DNA from: Haemaphysalis longicornis
Taxonomy: Eukaryota > Arthropoda > Arachnida > Ixodida > Ixodidae
NCBI GenBank assembly: GCA_013339765.2
Contig: CM023449.1
Location: 21,926,888 to 21,990,887, forward strand
Length of the DNA stretch: 64,000 bases
Direction: 5' to 3'
Position numbers and translations under genes: made by a program. Shown piece by piece: positions 11,091-23,644 of this stretch (positions within the stretch are counted from its first letter, which is position 1; the number at the start of each line of letters is the position of its first letter). The notes below the pieces were generated by a model. The model was not told the origin of the DNA, searched no databases, and worked only from the letters and a program-made list of their open reading frames with translations.

Positions 11091-14000
11091 AAGGACATAC
11101 AACCGATTTTTGTGGAGTGCATGTCGTCTAGCTCACATGAAAGATAGCGTTTTATTATTTCGTTAACCACACGGAATTTCTGAATAGACTGGTGAAAATA
11201 ATTTTAGTTTTTTCCTATAATTCTTAAAGACTGGAAGGTGGCGACTCGTTGCGTCTAAAAGCGACACTACGTTACGTCTCCAAACAGGTCCGTCGACATC
11301 AACGCGTGATTCGGAAACCGCATGAAGGAACAGGAAAGGATGCATATTATTGTTGTTTCAGCCGGGGAAAATTTCTTAAACGCCTCTTTTAATCTCACAT
11401 TTAGTTAAAACTCTGTTACCGCACGGCACCACACTGTCATGGTTGCAAGCATTCCTTTTGGCGGGGACACATATGGCTGGTAGATTTAAAAATTCTGATT
11501 TAAAAAGTTCCAGGGCGCTATCAGCAAAACCGTTTCGGCTTAAGGGGTTTTAAGCGATGCCCTTTCATTTGGGATAAAAAAACATACTCGACAAAATTGA
11601 TTGTCTGCCCCTTTGTAGACAAAATGCAAGTTTCGTTCATTAAAAAGGCTGTGCTGTCCTGAAAACAATGACACTAATTATATTACAAACTTTCGAGAAA
11701 TAATTGAGATATTGAAGAAAACAGATAAAGCGGTGGAGACTCGAGGCCCAGCCCCTTGCCGGCAATTTCTGTATGACGTCACAGAATCTCGTTTGTATGA
11801 CGTCACAGAATCTTGTTTGTCACAGAATCTTCTTTGAATCTTGTTTGTCTGGAGGCCGCCTAACGAAGAAGCATGACTGGGCGATTGTAATGAGACCTAT
11901 AGTTTCATTTGATCGTATCACTGGATTGCCTAACAAACAGTTAACACAATAACAGCGGTTATTTACGTTCTGGCCCACGTCACTACCGCCCGTATTGCCT
12001 CATCTTAGCGCTAACTTTGGATGTTTTTCTATATTTCTTGCGTTTTTCTTTTGGCTAGAAGCTAGGAATAACGCTGAATCAGTTACCAAAAGCTAGTTCT
12101 TTCAAATTGAAGGAAGTTGTATTTTGTCCTCATGGATTCTTCCCACTCATCATCTTCAGTGAACCTACAGTCGCTACCACACCAGAAAACAACACTGTCC
12201 GGATGCGGCTTTCAAGAATTCTCAATATACGCTTCGCCGCAACCAAAGCGGTCGGCTGATATACAAATAAATATAGATAAAGAAAAAATCGTGATGTGAA
12301 ATTCACCTACGTAAAGCTTACGATCCCTCCCGGCTTCCCGCTAACGTGCCTGGAAACGGCTGCATCATAGGGCAGGGGAAAAAAAGGGCCATTAGGAAAA
12401 TGTCTTCCCGCTTTTAAACGGCCCGATGGCGTGACCAGATTTCCCGAGTCACTTGGGCGATAAAAAAATGGTGTCCCACAGAAATGGGAGCACGGGACAA
12501 AGGTTAAAGCTTGAAACTATCCCTGGTCGCAATGGCCTCTTTTCTTCCTCCCTCTCAAAGCCGACGTTCGGCCGTTATCTGTCTATACCCGCGATCACAA
12601 TTTCCGCCCCATAACACGTGTGCATTGCAGCGAAGAAAACGTACAGGGAGAGATGGGAAGGTGGGGTATAGAGGGATGGATAGGAGTACGGGGTCACGGG
12701 GGGAGGAAGGGCAGAAAAGTTGGCACGCACGCCCGTGCTCACGCTTTCCTACGTCCGAAGGAAACAAAAAAGCGCTCCGAGACGATGTTGAGCTGAAACA
12801 AAATGTGGACATTGCGACCATTATCGGGAGGACGAACCCTCCAAGCCTCTGGCCCGACGGACAACACAGAACAAAAAAAGTCTGATGGCTACGTGGTCGG
12901 AATTCAACGCTGAAGTGTCTACGAAATCTTTACCGTCACTTATGATTTCTATATTTATCATGCCACGAGGTGCAGCGACACGCATACGCGATGGATAGCG
13001 ACCCTTTGACGTATGGCGTGACATTGCTCGAAACGATTTTAACCCCCCCCCCCCTTTTTTTTTCCCGTTGTCTGTAGCGATTTGAAAAGTCCCCCTACCT
13101 TTCCAATTTTACGCTCGCCCTCTTGATCCATCTGCGTGTCCTACGGACAGCAAATTTCCGCGGTAATACGCAGAAAACGCCAATAGACATGAGTGAAGGC
13201 ATTATTCTACGAAAGGGTCGGTGCGTTATCGGAACGATACGGCCTAAACGTTGTTGCATGTTCACATATACTGAAATACCTTTTTTTTTTCTCTTCGCGA
13301 GGTACTCAGTTGAAAGGGGAGACTTCTTTTTATACCCGGGTATTTTCATCTTAGCAGCTTTTAGCAGTGCTCAGAAATGAAGCCGGGCCGCACAGATAAG
13401 CGCGGGGCATGGCATTGAGAGGGCGATGTTTGACAAATGGCCCCTCGTCCACCCGGTCGAGATAGGGGCGTCTGGCCGCGCGCACCTTGGGAGGAAAGAT
13501 GTCTTCCCACGGCCGGTTTCCGTTCAACGGCACCAGGAAGCGGCGAAAAACAAATGGGCCCTGCTTCGAGCTCGCAATGACGCGCTACAGCCTTTTGTTC
13601 ACCGTCGGCCCGGCTTTCTAAGGTTCGTTGCACCGCATACCTGCTGAGATTGGAATGAAATGACGCTACAAGTTTAGGCGTAGCGCACTGTCAGGGGTTG
13701 GAAGCACGGCTTTGCAAGTAATAGGTGATATAACAGCTGCGGTAAGCAGAATCTATTTGGCTGACTTACGTTTATATAGCATTCGAGGAAAACTAATCGC
13801 TACGTTGACGTATTAAGAGCAACTCGAAGTTCGTTCACGTATTCTTCGTTGTTTTAAGTGATATTCTCATTTACGTTTATACTTATGTATTTTTTTTTCT
13901 CATGGTTTGTCAGCGCTTCCTGCCATACTGACTATCGATTGGAACTTTGATAGATTCGCTCCCTTAGGCTCCCTTAAGCAGTTTTTGTTGGGTACTTGAA

Positions 14001-14610
14001 TGTTCACCAGTTTATGTGACTGACACAAAACACAAACAAAACTCTACGCGAGGCCTATTTATTCTGATCATTTTTATTCAAACCATTTAAAAAACATTTA
14101 ATGAGAAACGACAGCAGAACCAAAAAGTGTACTTTATTTTGCGTACAGGAGCATCCCTGAGACATTTGGCGTCAATCCGAAGATTCTCTCACCCGTTTCA
14201 ATGCGAAGGCATTAGATAACTCGACCGGTCGAACTTCCGGAGTCGTCTTGGCCAAGACATGCCACACAAAGCAGCTGACTTCTCAAAAACAAAAGAAGAA
14301 TACGTATGAAATAATCCATGGATTGATGCCAAAGTTCTCAGGGAAGCTCCTGAAAGCAACCTAAAGTAATTGAGTTAAAGAAAACGGGATAGATTTTGGT
14401 CCGAGTGGGACATGAGGCCGAGGTCTCCTGAATGCAAGACGAGCTCGCACTGTATACCAACGCCACCACGGCTCGAAGTGTGTATCTGACTAAAAATGGA
14501 CCAAGTGCAAGTGTTGTGGCCATCGACTTACAAACGCGTGTTAGAGACATGTAATAAGGCCTACATAGCCAACTGAACATGCTAAAATAGTGGTTGAAAA
14601 TAGGCGAGTA
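11091..14610. other. Mostly featureless; short simple repeats only
   Basis: AT-rich to about 12.3 kb, then mixed composition. It contains the CRE-bearing minisatellite at 11771-11836 and a C10/T9 run at about 13045-13065. Open frames near 12.5-12.9 and 13.4-13.6 kb overlap on opposite strands with no recognisable domain. Confidence 0.4.
11771..11836. repeat. 24-bp minisatellite with palindromic TGACGTCA
   Basis: Two adjacent 24-bp units start at 11771 and 11795, each containing the CRE octamer TGACGTCA (11774-11781 and 11798-11805). A shortened third unit (GTCACAGAATCTT) follows. CRE octamers can bind bZIP factors, but no promoter is visible nearby, so function is not implied. Confidence 0.8.
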
Positions 14611-15340
14611 GCAAAAATGGCCCCGCATTTCCTCCTTTCGTCGCAAATGTCGACGAAAGACGACAGTCGACTGGCGCCCCTGCCAAGTAAATGTCTCCCT
14701 TCTCTTTCCCACTCACCTCTCATTCCGTTCCTCTCCCGTCTCGTTCCTCCCAAGATAACACGCTAGAAGCTTGCTCAGGTCAATTTAAATTTACCGCGTT
14801 CCACTGCTCCAAGTCGGGTACCTCGATGCCAGCGCTGCTGTACGGCGGAGACGCGCGTGAATCGAGGTACCATACTATAACGTTTATAGAACCACGTTGC
14901 CCTACTCCAACGAGTGTTCCAAGTGGAACGTGGAACCTATGTAGTGGAACCTTTCATTGCTGTTGCCGTTTGATTTTTTTAAATGCCGCCAGGTAGCGCG
15001 GGCAACAGCAGACGACGGTTTTCTGCAGTTCATGTAGTATTTCATTTGCTATCGTAAAAACCAAACATCGATGATTTTTTAAAATAAAGGAACACTGCAA
15101 ATAATACTCATGTATTAATTTTCTGTCTTATATTTGCGTAATGTCTTGTTCTTGTTCCACAATGTTGGCAGGTATGAACACTGACACCGGACTTAGACAT
15201 TTAGATTTGCCTGTGAGTATATAAGAGTATTGCGCAGATTCAGTTTCACTTTGGCCGACTGGCTGAATCGGGTCACGGATAGACCGACAGACCAAAATTT
15301 TAGCATTTAAGTATCCCAATAAAGACTATCATCTTTAAAA
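14611..15340 (+). repeat. Interspersed repeat family B, copy 1
   Basis: Shares its whole length with copies at 18960-19710 (minus) and 32000-32885 (plus). Landmarks are a TCGACG-rich start, a pyrimidine-rich block, a conserved hairpin (arms 14812-14827 and 14861-14876), the repeated GGAAC motifs, a TAATGTCTTGTTCTTGTT block and a terminal AAGACTATCATCTTTAAAA. No open frame is conserved between copies, so the repeat is non-coding. Its end resembles the start of family C, suggesting a common origin. Confidence 0.85.
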
Positions 15341-15634
15341 AAATGTTTTCGCTAAATATCCTCTTTACTTGAGGATGAGAACTCGGGTATCTATGTATGT
15401 GCCAGGTCATAGTGACAGAGCAAAGGAAGGAAGGAAGGTGGTTGAAGGGAGGCAAGAAAGTTAACCTGGCAGAGCCTAGTTAACTATCCTGCACGCGGGA
15501 TAGGAAAAATTGGAAAGAAGAAAGGGCGAAGCTTGCTCTACTTCGCGCAGGCTTGAAACATTTCGAAGCCGGATAATTTCTTTCTATGTAAGCACTGAAG
15601 GACCACGCATTGCATTAGGTTTGACATTGTTTAT

Positions 15635-16069
15635 TTACATGTTCCGTCGTCGCTTTTCCCTGTGGTAGTAGTAGTAATCGTCATATCCATCTATATCGTC
15701 ATCTGAGCCGGGACCATTTTGTCCGCAGCCTTCTACATTTCTCCCTAAGTGGAACGCGTCAGCACGCCCTAGAATCGGCGGCCACCGGCTTCGCGAACTG
15801 GGCGTCTGTAGCGCGAGCTGCCTTGTGGTCCCCCATTGAGGCGCGGACGAACGTGAAGTGCTTTCTTCGTATTTTTGGGAGCGCCACGCGCAAGCCTGCA
15901 CGACGCCGGGTGCTCCTTGTAGCTCAGTAGCGTGCTCAGTAGCGCGGTAAACGGCAGGAGTAACTATAACACGGAGATTTCTGGAGACGCCGCCCACCTT
16001 ATGGCCAGCAACAACAGCTGCTCTGTTAAAAAGATAATACAGAGGATTGACAAAAGTTGCAGCAGGCAA
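15635..16069 (-). other. Orphan open frame, possible terminal exon or captured gene piece
   Basis: A 144-codon minus-strand frame ends in an acidic-aromatic-basic tail (SDDDIDGYDDYYYYHREKRR). AATAAA overlaps the region just after the stop (TAA then ATAAAC). Most of it lies in the foreign block inside the family E LINE, but its N-terminal part reads into LINE-derived sequence, so the apparent start is not trustworthy. A run of TAC codons explains the Tyr tract. I do not recognise a family. It could be a captured exon, a retrocopy or chance. Confidence 0.25.
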
Positions 16070-16103
16070 GTATGCTCAGCGCTGAAGCACTAAACCTTCA
16101 AAT

Positions 16104-16262
16104 TCAGCAACTGTCACTGGAATCTTCCAGTAATAGCCTTAAGTTTAAGTTCGTCGCCCGCAGAAAGCGTAAAAATTTCTTAGTCGCCTTCTGAGCTGAG
16201 GACAAAGAGGGCCGGTGACACAGAATCTTCTTCTCCGAAGATGACCGCCGAGAGACCAGGTT
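16104..16262 (-). pseudogene. LINE family E ORF C-terminus
   Basis: The minus-strand frame ends in a peptide with CHRPSLSSAQKATKKFLRF followed by LRATNLNLRL. It aligns with CHWPSLSSSQKASKELLRF and LRATNLNTRL in the 46.3-kb copy. The upstream zinc knuckle is absent. The piece is a truncated remnant with no independent function. Confidence 0.75.
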
Positions 16263-17570
16263 GTTTAGTGATGCGTCAGCTTCTTTCTTTCTGACGAATA
16301 TAGAAGAAAGAGACAAAAAGGATAAAAGAAAATGACAATAATGATAGGACATGTTTGGCAATTCGACACTAACGCTTTAGCGTTCGTACCATCATAAGGA
16401 GCATTGAGGTTTCCTGGTGATTCCTTTAGTCTTGAACTGTAGGCCATTTTGTGCGCCATCCTTTGGCAATGTTGTTCGCCATTTCTTAGCACCAACATTG
16501 CCGTATTTTAGATGTGACTGCATCTCATTCACTCGCCTTGTCCCTCCATACGGCGTTGTTTTTGCCCGTCCACACCCCTCCCCTATTCTCCTCGCCGCGC
16601 GAGCTGCGCTCTCCGCCGCTCACCCCCTCTCCTCTCCGATAGCGAACACTCTCTCGCGAGGGGCATTGGATTGGATTCGATTGGATTGGCTTGGCTTGGC
16701 TTGGCTTGGATTGGATTAAAGTGGATTGTGTTGGATTGTGTTGCGTCATAGCCGCGCCACGTTGCGTCATAGCCGCGGCAGGGGGTTCACGGCACGTTTC
16801 ACTCGATGGGAGAATCAACCTAACGGAAACAACAACGGAACCCCCTATGCGTCGCATCTACACAGGGGTTCCCGCGAGGGAAGGGGGGAGAAATTTTTAA
16901 ACTCAATTCACAAATGCTTTCGCATTAATATCGGTATACATAAACACCCGTGCTCTCAGACGCAGCCGCAGAAACAACAGCGTGGAACTTTTCAAATAAA
17001 ATGATTGCATGGCTTTTTGCGGCAAAAAAAAGTGCGTTAGCAAATAGAAATGATTTTCATCGCAAGGTTAAAAAAACCAAACAGGTGGAGATCAGTTTCA
17101 ATCCTGGAAATCTCCGTCATACATCAGTCGAAAGGAAATACTTATTTCATGCAACGCCCAGAAGCTCGAACGTAGCCTGGCTTCATAACTCAAGCGTCTT
17201 CATCCCGTTTCTGATCACGTCCGGAGGGAGACCCTGGTATCAGAGGAGCAAAACTAAAGCGAGTGTAGCCTCGGATTAGCTGCTCTTCCTAACGTGTACT
17301 GAGCGGGGCGAAAGGCTGAGAACATAAGCGGCCAGAACGAGAAGGGAAGTGATGGTTCAGAAGTATCTACCACGATTTTCTCAACTAATATGTAGACTCG
17401 AGCCACGTTAAAAAAAGATGTGTACTTAATACGGCAATACGTCTCCCAATGCTTGTCTCGCTGTGCGGTGAAGCAAGAAAACGTTACCTACGACCACGTC
17501 TTTAGGCGACATACGCACTTAGTAAAACCTAAGACAACATTTCTTAGGGCATATTACCTCCTGTGGAAGA
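16263..17570. other. Mixed repeats; TTGGA tract, otherwise unassigned
   Basis: Includes the TTGGA/TTGGC pentamer tract at 16664-16745 with a CpG-rich flank resembling other TTGGA elements here. The remainder (about 16760-17570) has no recognisable structure. Confidence 0.4.
16664..16745 (+). repeat. TTGGA/TTGGC pentamer tract
   Basis: Degenerate tandem pentamers, first ATTGG and then CTTGG variants, follow a GCGCGAG-type CpG-rich stretch as at 30.69, 50.86 and 60.47 kb. It is probably the internal expansion of the same dispersed element (family D). Confidence 0.75.
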
Positions 17571-17850
17571 AAAATGAGCAGTGGCTTAGCTCGGATATGC
17601 CAGGATATACGTAGCGTGAGCTAAGGTTCAGCTGGTTATTCTTAGGCTTCCTGGTTGTCTATAATTGGCTGATTATCATGGTTGCTGCTGCTAAAACGAT
17701 TTCCAATCCAATTCAATCCAATCCAATCCACTCGCGGCGGGCCAGCTGTGCGCCCTGAGGCGGCACTGCTCCTTGCGCATGCGCAGCACGGCTCTCCAGG
17801 GGCCACGCGAAACTGCTCAACCACGGCCAATGTAGCTCACGCTACAAAAA
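17571..17850 (-). mobile_element. TTGGA-containing palindromic element (family D), copy 1
   Basis: Inverted repeats GTAGCGTGAGCT (17611-17622) and AGCTCACGCTAC (17834-17845) enclose a short pentamer tract (about 17700-17730) and a CpG-rich block with GCGCATGCGC. A further 40 bp outside the left inverted repeat (17571-17610) is also shared with the 50.7-kb copy, so the unit is larger than the inverted repeats. It encodes nothing. Inverted-repeat ends suggest a MITE, but a SINE with an internal palindrome is possible. Confidence 0.65.
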
Positions 17851-18042
17851 AGGGAAAATACCACTCAAGGCGGCGTGTTGCGTGAATAAGCTATGGCTTG
17901 ATAGTTACCTTGCAAGTCATGGTTGCTGAGCTGTCCCCGTGTGTCCTTGAACTGTTTGTAAACACTTCCCAGTGCTTTATCGCGCGTCACCCTATATGCA
18001 CTCACTCTGAATATTACCAGGCGCTAGTGCACGCAGGCCACT

Positions 18043-18082
18043 ACGCTGTTTCGAGCCGCACTAAGCTGGCTCGAAACAGCGT
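18043..18082. other. Perfect 15-bp stem hairpin
   Basis: ACGCTGTTTCGAGCC (18043-18057) pairs perfectly with 18068-18082 across a 10-nt loop. The surrounding 17851-18189 has no other recognisable feature. It is not followed by a T run and this is not a bacterial context, so it is not read as a terminator. Confidence 0.7.
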
Positions 18083-18189
18083 TCGTGCTGATTCTGCAGT
18101 TGCACGCGCCGTTGCGAGGCAACGCGTCATTCGGTCGGAGTGTGGCGGTCTCAATCAACGTCCTAACGTCGCAGAGGGAAAAATGAACC

Positions 18190-18420
18190 TCTATTCATCA
18201 TCATCATAATCATCATCATGACTGCGTATCTCCACTTCAGAGCGAATGTGTCTCCCGTAGTCTCCCAACTGTGATCTCCTTCGCTTTTCGAGTCCCTTCA
18301 CCGCCACCGAATTTTCTTATTTCGTCTTTCCATCGAGTACGTGGCCTCGCCCTACTCCTAGTTCGTGTCTTAGAAGCGCAAGCACTCATACAATTACGGA
18401 CGAACACTTTCCGTATCAAG
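18190..18420 (-). mobile_element. RTE-like LINE 3' end with (GATGAT)n tail
   Basis: On the minus strand a frame contains RPRTRWKDEIRKFGG, matching the GRPRTRW-x-D-x-I motif near the C-terminus of many animal LINE ORFs. The frame is followed by a short UTR and a GATGATGAT tail (18195-18220 on the plus strand as CATCATCAT). Everything upstream is missing. Confidence 0.6.
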
Positions 18421-18959
18421 ACACGGCTAGCCGTAATTTATGCCAAACAATACAAAAAATTGCAATAAATGTGGAAGGCTCTTTAGCCATTACTACGATA
18501 CCAGGGCAGGGTTCCCACCATATAAGGCCGTCAGCAGACAACAAAGACAGTTTATGCTATGCAATGCAGCTCTCGCACAACTCCGACCCAGGGTTTTAGG
18601 GGGACCATACCCTTAGTGCCTGCGAATGAGACCGGAGCCCTGCAGGAAGCACCTCACCCATAGTTTCACCTTAACCACTTTTCATTCACAAAATTAGTTA
18701 AGACGGTGATTAAATTACGTTCCCTTTGATCCCTAATAAAGTCTCTCTTTCTTGCTCTCTTCCTCTGTAGAAACTCTGTTACCCTGGTTCTCTACCGGCC
18801 GTCATGCGCAGCCCAAGCGTATTTCGTTCTCTTAAATGTGAGCTATGATGTCTGCAACCCCGTGTAATTTCTTTGATCGAAGACGCTCGTGTCCTGGCCC
18901 TAAGCGTTAATCCTGCCATCCTTCTTCCCGTGCTTCAAGGAAATACCCTCAATTTTTTT
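18421..18959. other. No recognisable feature
   Basis: An AATAAAG hexamer near 18735 is followed by pyrimidine-rich DNA. No coding motif is visible. Confidence 0.4.
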
Positions 18960-19710
18960 AAAGATAATAGACTTTCTAGGTCTACTTGAACGTGAAAATT
19001 TTGTTCTGTCTGTATGTATGTCTGTCTGTCCGTCTGTTACTTGGATCAGCCAACCGGCCAAAGTGAAACATTATCTGCGCAATTGTCTTGTATACTCACA
19101 GCCAAATGTAAACGTCTAAGTCCGGTGTTAATGTTATTACTTGTCAGCATTGTTGAAGAAGAAGAAGACATAACGCAAATATAAGCCAGAAAATCAACAC
19201 ATGAGTAATATTCGCAGTGTTCCTTTATTAAACACTTGACGGACGCTTGCTTTTGCGATAGCAAATAAAATACTACTTCAACTGCAGAAAACGGTCGCCT
19301 GCTGTTGCCCGCGCTACCTGGCGCGATCCTAGAAAATCAAGCGGCAACAGCAACGAAAGGTTCCACAGGAATCCACTAGATAGGTTCCGCGTTCCGCTTG
19401 GAACGCTCGTGGGGTGGAGCAACGTGGTTCTATAAATGTTTAGTAGGGTGCTTCGATTCACGCGCGTCTCCGCCGCACGGTAGCGCTGGCATCGAGGCAC
19501 CGAACTGGGAGCAGTGGAACACGGTAAATTTAAATTGACTTGAGCAAACCTGTAGCGTGTTATCTTGGGAGGAACGAGACGGGAGAGGAACAGCATGAGA
19601 GGTGAGCGGGAAAGAGAAGGGATGCATTTACTTGCCAGGTGCGCCAGTCAACTATCGTCTTGCGTCTACATTTGCAACGAAAGGAGCAGACACGCGGCCA
19701 TTTTTTTCTT
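18960..19710 (-). repeat. Interspersed repeat family B, copy 2
   Basis: Reverse-complement copy of 14611-15340. The tetranucleotide stretch TGTCTGTC (19008-19035) is the expanded version of the GACAGACAG block near the end of the other copies. The internal hairpin is kept with one mispaired position in the arm. Confidence 0.82.
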
Positions 19711-21344
19711 AGGTAGATTACTTTTCGCCGCTCCTTTGATACGTGCGAATTCTGGAAAATCATTATAGAAAAAAAGATAACAAACACACGTCTTTCGGCG
19801 GTTTCCTCTAATCAAATGCAAAAGTGACTTCTAAAAATAACAGTCTTTGCTCATTTATTGGTAACTAGAGCAAACTAGACTTCCTTGTAGAATTCCGTAA
19901 CAATCACTATCTATGCAGCTATCCATCCTAGTAGCTGACCCGCAGTTCTACTTTCAGGATGACGTTGAAACCAATACCAAAGGGGACCCCAGAAACATTT
20001 TTTTTTTCGTGCGCCGCGCTAGAAAAGCGCCGACGGAATGAAGCGACAAAAATAAAAAGAGCAGCATAAGCGAGAGAAAATGCGATACCGTTCTCGGAAG
20101 TGTTGACGCCGCAGCTGGTTCCTATAAACCTCGCAGCCTGACACGCGAAATCCGCGCCGGAACAAATCTCGCGCAGCCAGAACCACAGATACGCCGGCTT
20201 AAGGCTTACAACACGGCGTAGTACGAGCTGTGCGTACCACATTCGCAGCGGCCAGCCACAATCTACGAACGCGAGCCCGCCGGTCGCCCGATTATGCCCA
20301 CTGAAAATCGCCTTTGAAGCCAGCCGCCCGCTCGCACACCGAACTCTTCGCCGAAGGAGTCGCCACAAAAGGCGCGGCGAAATCAGCCACCACCGTCTAG
20401 ATGAGAAAGCCTACGTACAGCGTAACTGTAACATCACATGCCTTATTATTTACGTCGTTATCGCTAGCTGAAGTTAAAAAGAAGCAGTCAGGAATTAAAG
20501 GTTGGCGCTGACAACCCCTGAGAGATAAACGTGGCCGTTGGAACCTTCAGCATATGCTTTCGCCGCCCACCTAGGAGGCGTAAACTCGACGGCAAACCTG
20601 CGGTGCTATATAACACAGAGCCGAGTGTGTCTGTTTCGGGGACATCCACTAAAGGCCCCTCACTTGATTTCAGAACGCGATAGGGGCGATGACGCGGAAA
20701 TCTGCGCGCGTTAGCTGTTCCGTTCAAAAAGGGGGGTGGGGGCTTACACAATGAGCGGAAGTCGTGATGTGGACCACGTGCGTACTGCGACCGGTCACTT
20801 GGCCCGACATAAAGGGCGGCATCCGACAAAGCCGCGGTCTATGTTTGGATCGCGGCGCTCTCCGTCTAGACGACACATAACCTGGAAAGATGCGGTGACC
20901 GTCGGCGTCTTGCTGACAACAGAACTTACTCTTGATTCTTAAAGTCCTTTCAAGTCTCAGTCAGCGTAGGTCCACCGAAATACTTGCTTTGATATCTCGG
21001 TTTCCTACCATTATTGTATGTACGGAATATGGGCAAGCGGCGACTGGCACGCTAAGCCCAGACTGCTGCAGAGTTAAATCTGCCGCCTTGATGTTCGCAT
21101 TTCTTTGAGATCGATTAAAAAAATAACACTGGGGTGCTGAGATATCCGCGTCAATTAACAAATCCTACGGTGGTGACATTATTACTCCGCCTTTGACGGT
21201 GCCAAATCTTTCATAACACGTGCTGGCTTTATTTCTCAAAGTATAATAATCTAGTGTACTGCAATTATGTAACATGGTCACATGGTGTAGTCGAGGGTTT
21301 GACGACATACCGTCTGGTCAGGAAACATGCTTGAAATGGTTTAC
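19711..21344. other. No recognisable feature; CpG-rich 20.0-20.4 kb
   Basis: A 146-codon minus-strand frame (19928-20368) lies in a CpG-rich stretch but has no recognisable domain, and its start lies in a low-confidence context. The remainder shows nothing identifiable. Confidence 0.35.
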
Positions 21345-21640
21345 TGGTCACTGATCAAAGTCAAAATATACAAACGACGTTTCGGGAGCACTACGGCTCC
21401 CTTGTTCACACTGAAGCAACTGGCTGGACGCCCCTGGTTTATGTAGCACTCAGCAGCGTTTTCAGTGACTTTGCATAGACGGGATCCAAAGTTCCATCGT
21501 TCCTGTTTAGCGTGTTGGACGTTGTCCGGATGATTAGTGACTTAAGACTTCCACGGGTTGATACATTATTTTCCGCTACCATTATCTTTGTTTCGTTCCA
21601 TTTAATCTGACGATGGCTGTTTTCCTTCGCAGGCTCGGCG
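21345..21640 (-). mobile_element. Penelope-like element 3' fragment
   Basis: On the minus strand the sequence encodes a decayed stretch ending near LNRNDGTLDPVYAKSL and a stop, then a UTR with GTGAACAAGGGAGCCGT and CCCGAAACGTCGTTTG. 'Cross-over' phrases such as CCGAAACGT are typical of Penelope-like terminal repeats and recur in other forms at 30.36 and 49.98 kb. The assignment rests on resemblance remembered from arthropod elements, not on an intact domain. Confidence 0.5.
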
Positions 21641-22325
21641 ATTCCGTTTGTTAATACCTTTACTTCCGTATGTCACATGGTCTATTTAAAAATGAGGAAC
21701 TAAGCCTTAACGGCTGAACTAAAAAGATGACAAGTAGGAAGACGAATCAGTGCTGTTATTTTCCTTACCTCATGAAATTTCTGCAAAAATGTACATTTAT
21801 GCGTCTTTTTTCCGTTTCTTTTATTTTATAGTTAATATTTTCTTATCTCGTTTCCTCACCTAGAGCACAAAAACAACTTTCAAATCCCTCTAAAAAATTT
21901 TATTGAGAACTGTAATTAGATAAGAATGCTTTTATTTTCTATAACGACTGATGTTTGGCCTATCTACTGATTGGGTATGCGCCAATAACAGAGGAACAAG
22001 AACACTAAGTTACATATCCTGACAGTACATTTACAAGAAACAGGCCTCGAGAGACCCTGCACACAAAATACCGGACACCGGCAAATCCACGAGAGAGCAA
22101 CTGCACATAAGCACGCAAGGCAAGCAAAGCGATACAAACGATAATAAAAAAATCTCTTCAGTAAGGACATCACAGTATAAGCTTAAGGCGGTGGTCTTAT
22201 TATGCCGAAGGAAACGTTGACCGTGCGGCCCCCAGACATCCCATAAATTTGACTTTGCACTGCCGCGCACGCACACTGCCCCGCTATACACCGAAAATCA
22301 GGAACAGTAACAATATCAGAACACC

Positions 22326-22356
<31 letters not shown>

Positions 22357-23355
22357 AAAAAAAAATTATTGCGTGCTTTTGCTCCCAACACACTAAAGAT
22401 ACACGCTGTAAGGAGTACACGTACAAGGGTTTCTAGCTACAATGTGATACTATTCAATACAAAATGCTTGGATATCCCTTCAGCCGTTGGGTTGAGGGAA
22501 ACAAAACGAAACACTTCGGGCTACGTGGGGCGGATCTAAGTACTGCAATGTAAAAGCGGTGAGATTAGGAAAACGATCTAGGTCGGCCTCTTCGAACAGA
22601 GCACGCCATTGTGGTCCGATAAACAAGCCTGGTATGCCTCGTCCAAGTATTTTTTGTTTCGTTTTTTTTTTTTTTGCGGAGGAAAGGATTTCGTAGTGCT
22701 TACTTGGAGAAACACATACCCGAAACGAGCCAACTTGACAGTGCGCGAGTGTATATACTTATTGTGCAAAAGAAAAGAACAAGTCTTTGACCTTTCACGA
22801 GAGCCAGGCGATTCTACCTTACAACAGATAAGGTAGGGGCGGATGTACTTGAAACCTTCCTGAGTTGCCCTTATAAATGCTGTGACCTGTTACAGATTTC
22901 GGGGCTAGTGAACAAGGCCAGGTTAAAGAACTGTGAAAGCTGGAACAAGGTCCCTGGAAATATGGCAGTTTTGCCGCTTGAGGCCCTCAGCCGTGTCCCT
23001 TTTAAATAAATATCTGCATTTTTGTGGAAATGCATAGCGTTACACGGTCCTAGCTGTGGGGCTACTCGGCGAAGAATGCTACGCATTAAAACCACGGAGG
23101 GCACAGCACAACGGTTGACGGCAGCGCCCTCTCACTGCACTCGCCATTTGGCGTTGAAGTGCTTAAAAATATATTGGTTTTGTAACACCTGACAGAAGCC
23201 ACGGGTTGCAGGACGCCTGGTGTCATTTGTTGGTGATGCATCGTCCGCACAAACTAGTGCGGTTTTACGGCGAAGCTTTAAATAGCTAGCTTCCGGCGGT
23301 GATTCGTTTCAGTTCGTTTTCACGCCGCGTCGACACAAAAAAAAAAAAAAAAAAT
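21641..23355. other. Mostly unassigned; long C and A runs
   Basis: Contains a C24 run directly followed by an A19 run (about 22323-22365), a T13 run near 22662 and an A19 run near 23337. No coding or mobile-element structure is recognised. Confidence 0.4.
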
Positions 23356-23644
23356 TGGAGAAGCTTGTACTTCACGCGCGAGATTTGAATGGCGAAGCTG
23401 TTTAGATGATCATTGGCGGACATTAAGTTGAGTTTTAGTATCATGGTAGGTACTGGTGTCGTGGTTGACGTCGGCAGCATGGCATTTCAATGAACTTATG
23501 CTGAGCAAGGCCAGAGTGAGCTCTTCGTTATGGTCGACGTCTTCGTACGCCACTCTACAAGCGCGACTTGCTTTGCACGCCGAGCCTCTCGAAGCGCCGC
23601 CTCTTCCTCGGCCGTGCGAACTACCCGCGGCCGTGCCATGTGGA

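Larger units (their letters stand above)
15423..16262 (-). mobile_element. LINE 3' fragment (family E), interrupted by about 480 bp
   Basis: On the minus strand, 16262 down to about 16025 gives the end of the ORF and the start of the 3' UTR, and 15530 down to 15423 gives the 3' UTR end with its (TTCC)n tail. The same sequence is contiguous in the copy at 46283-46712. The intervening stretch (about 15540-16020) is foreign to the LINE. Confidence 0.75.

Noticed and set aside
11771..11836. Paired CRE octamers as a promoter
   Set aside because: No core promoter, transcript start context or gene is visible downstream. The octamers are explained by a minisatellite duplication.
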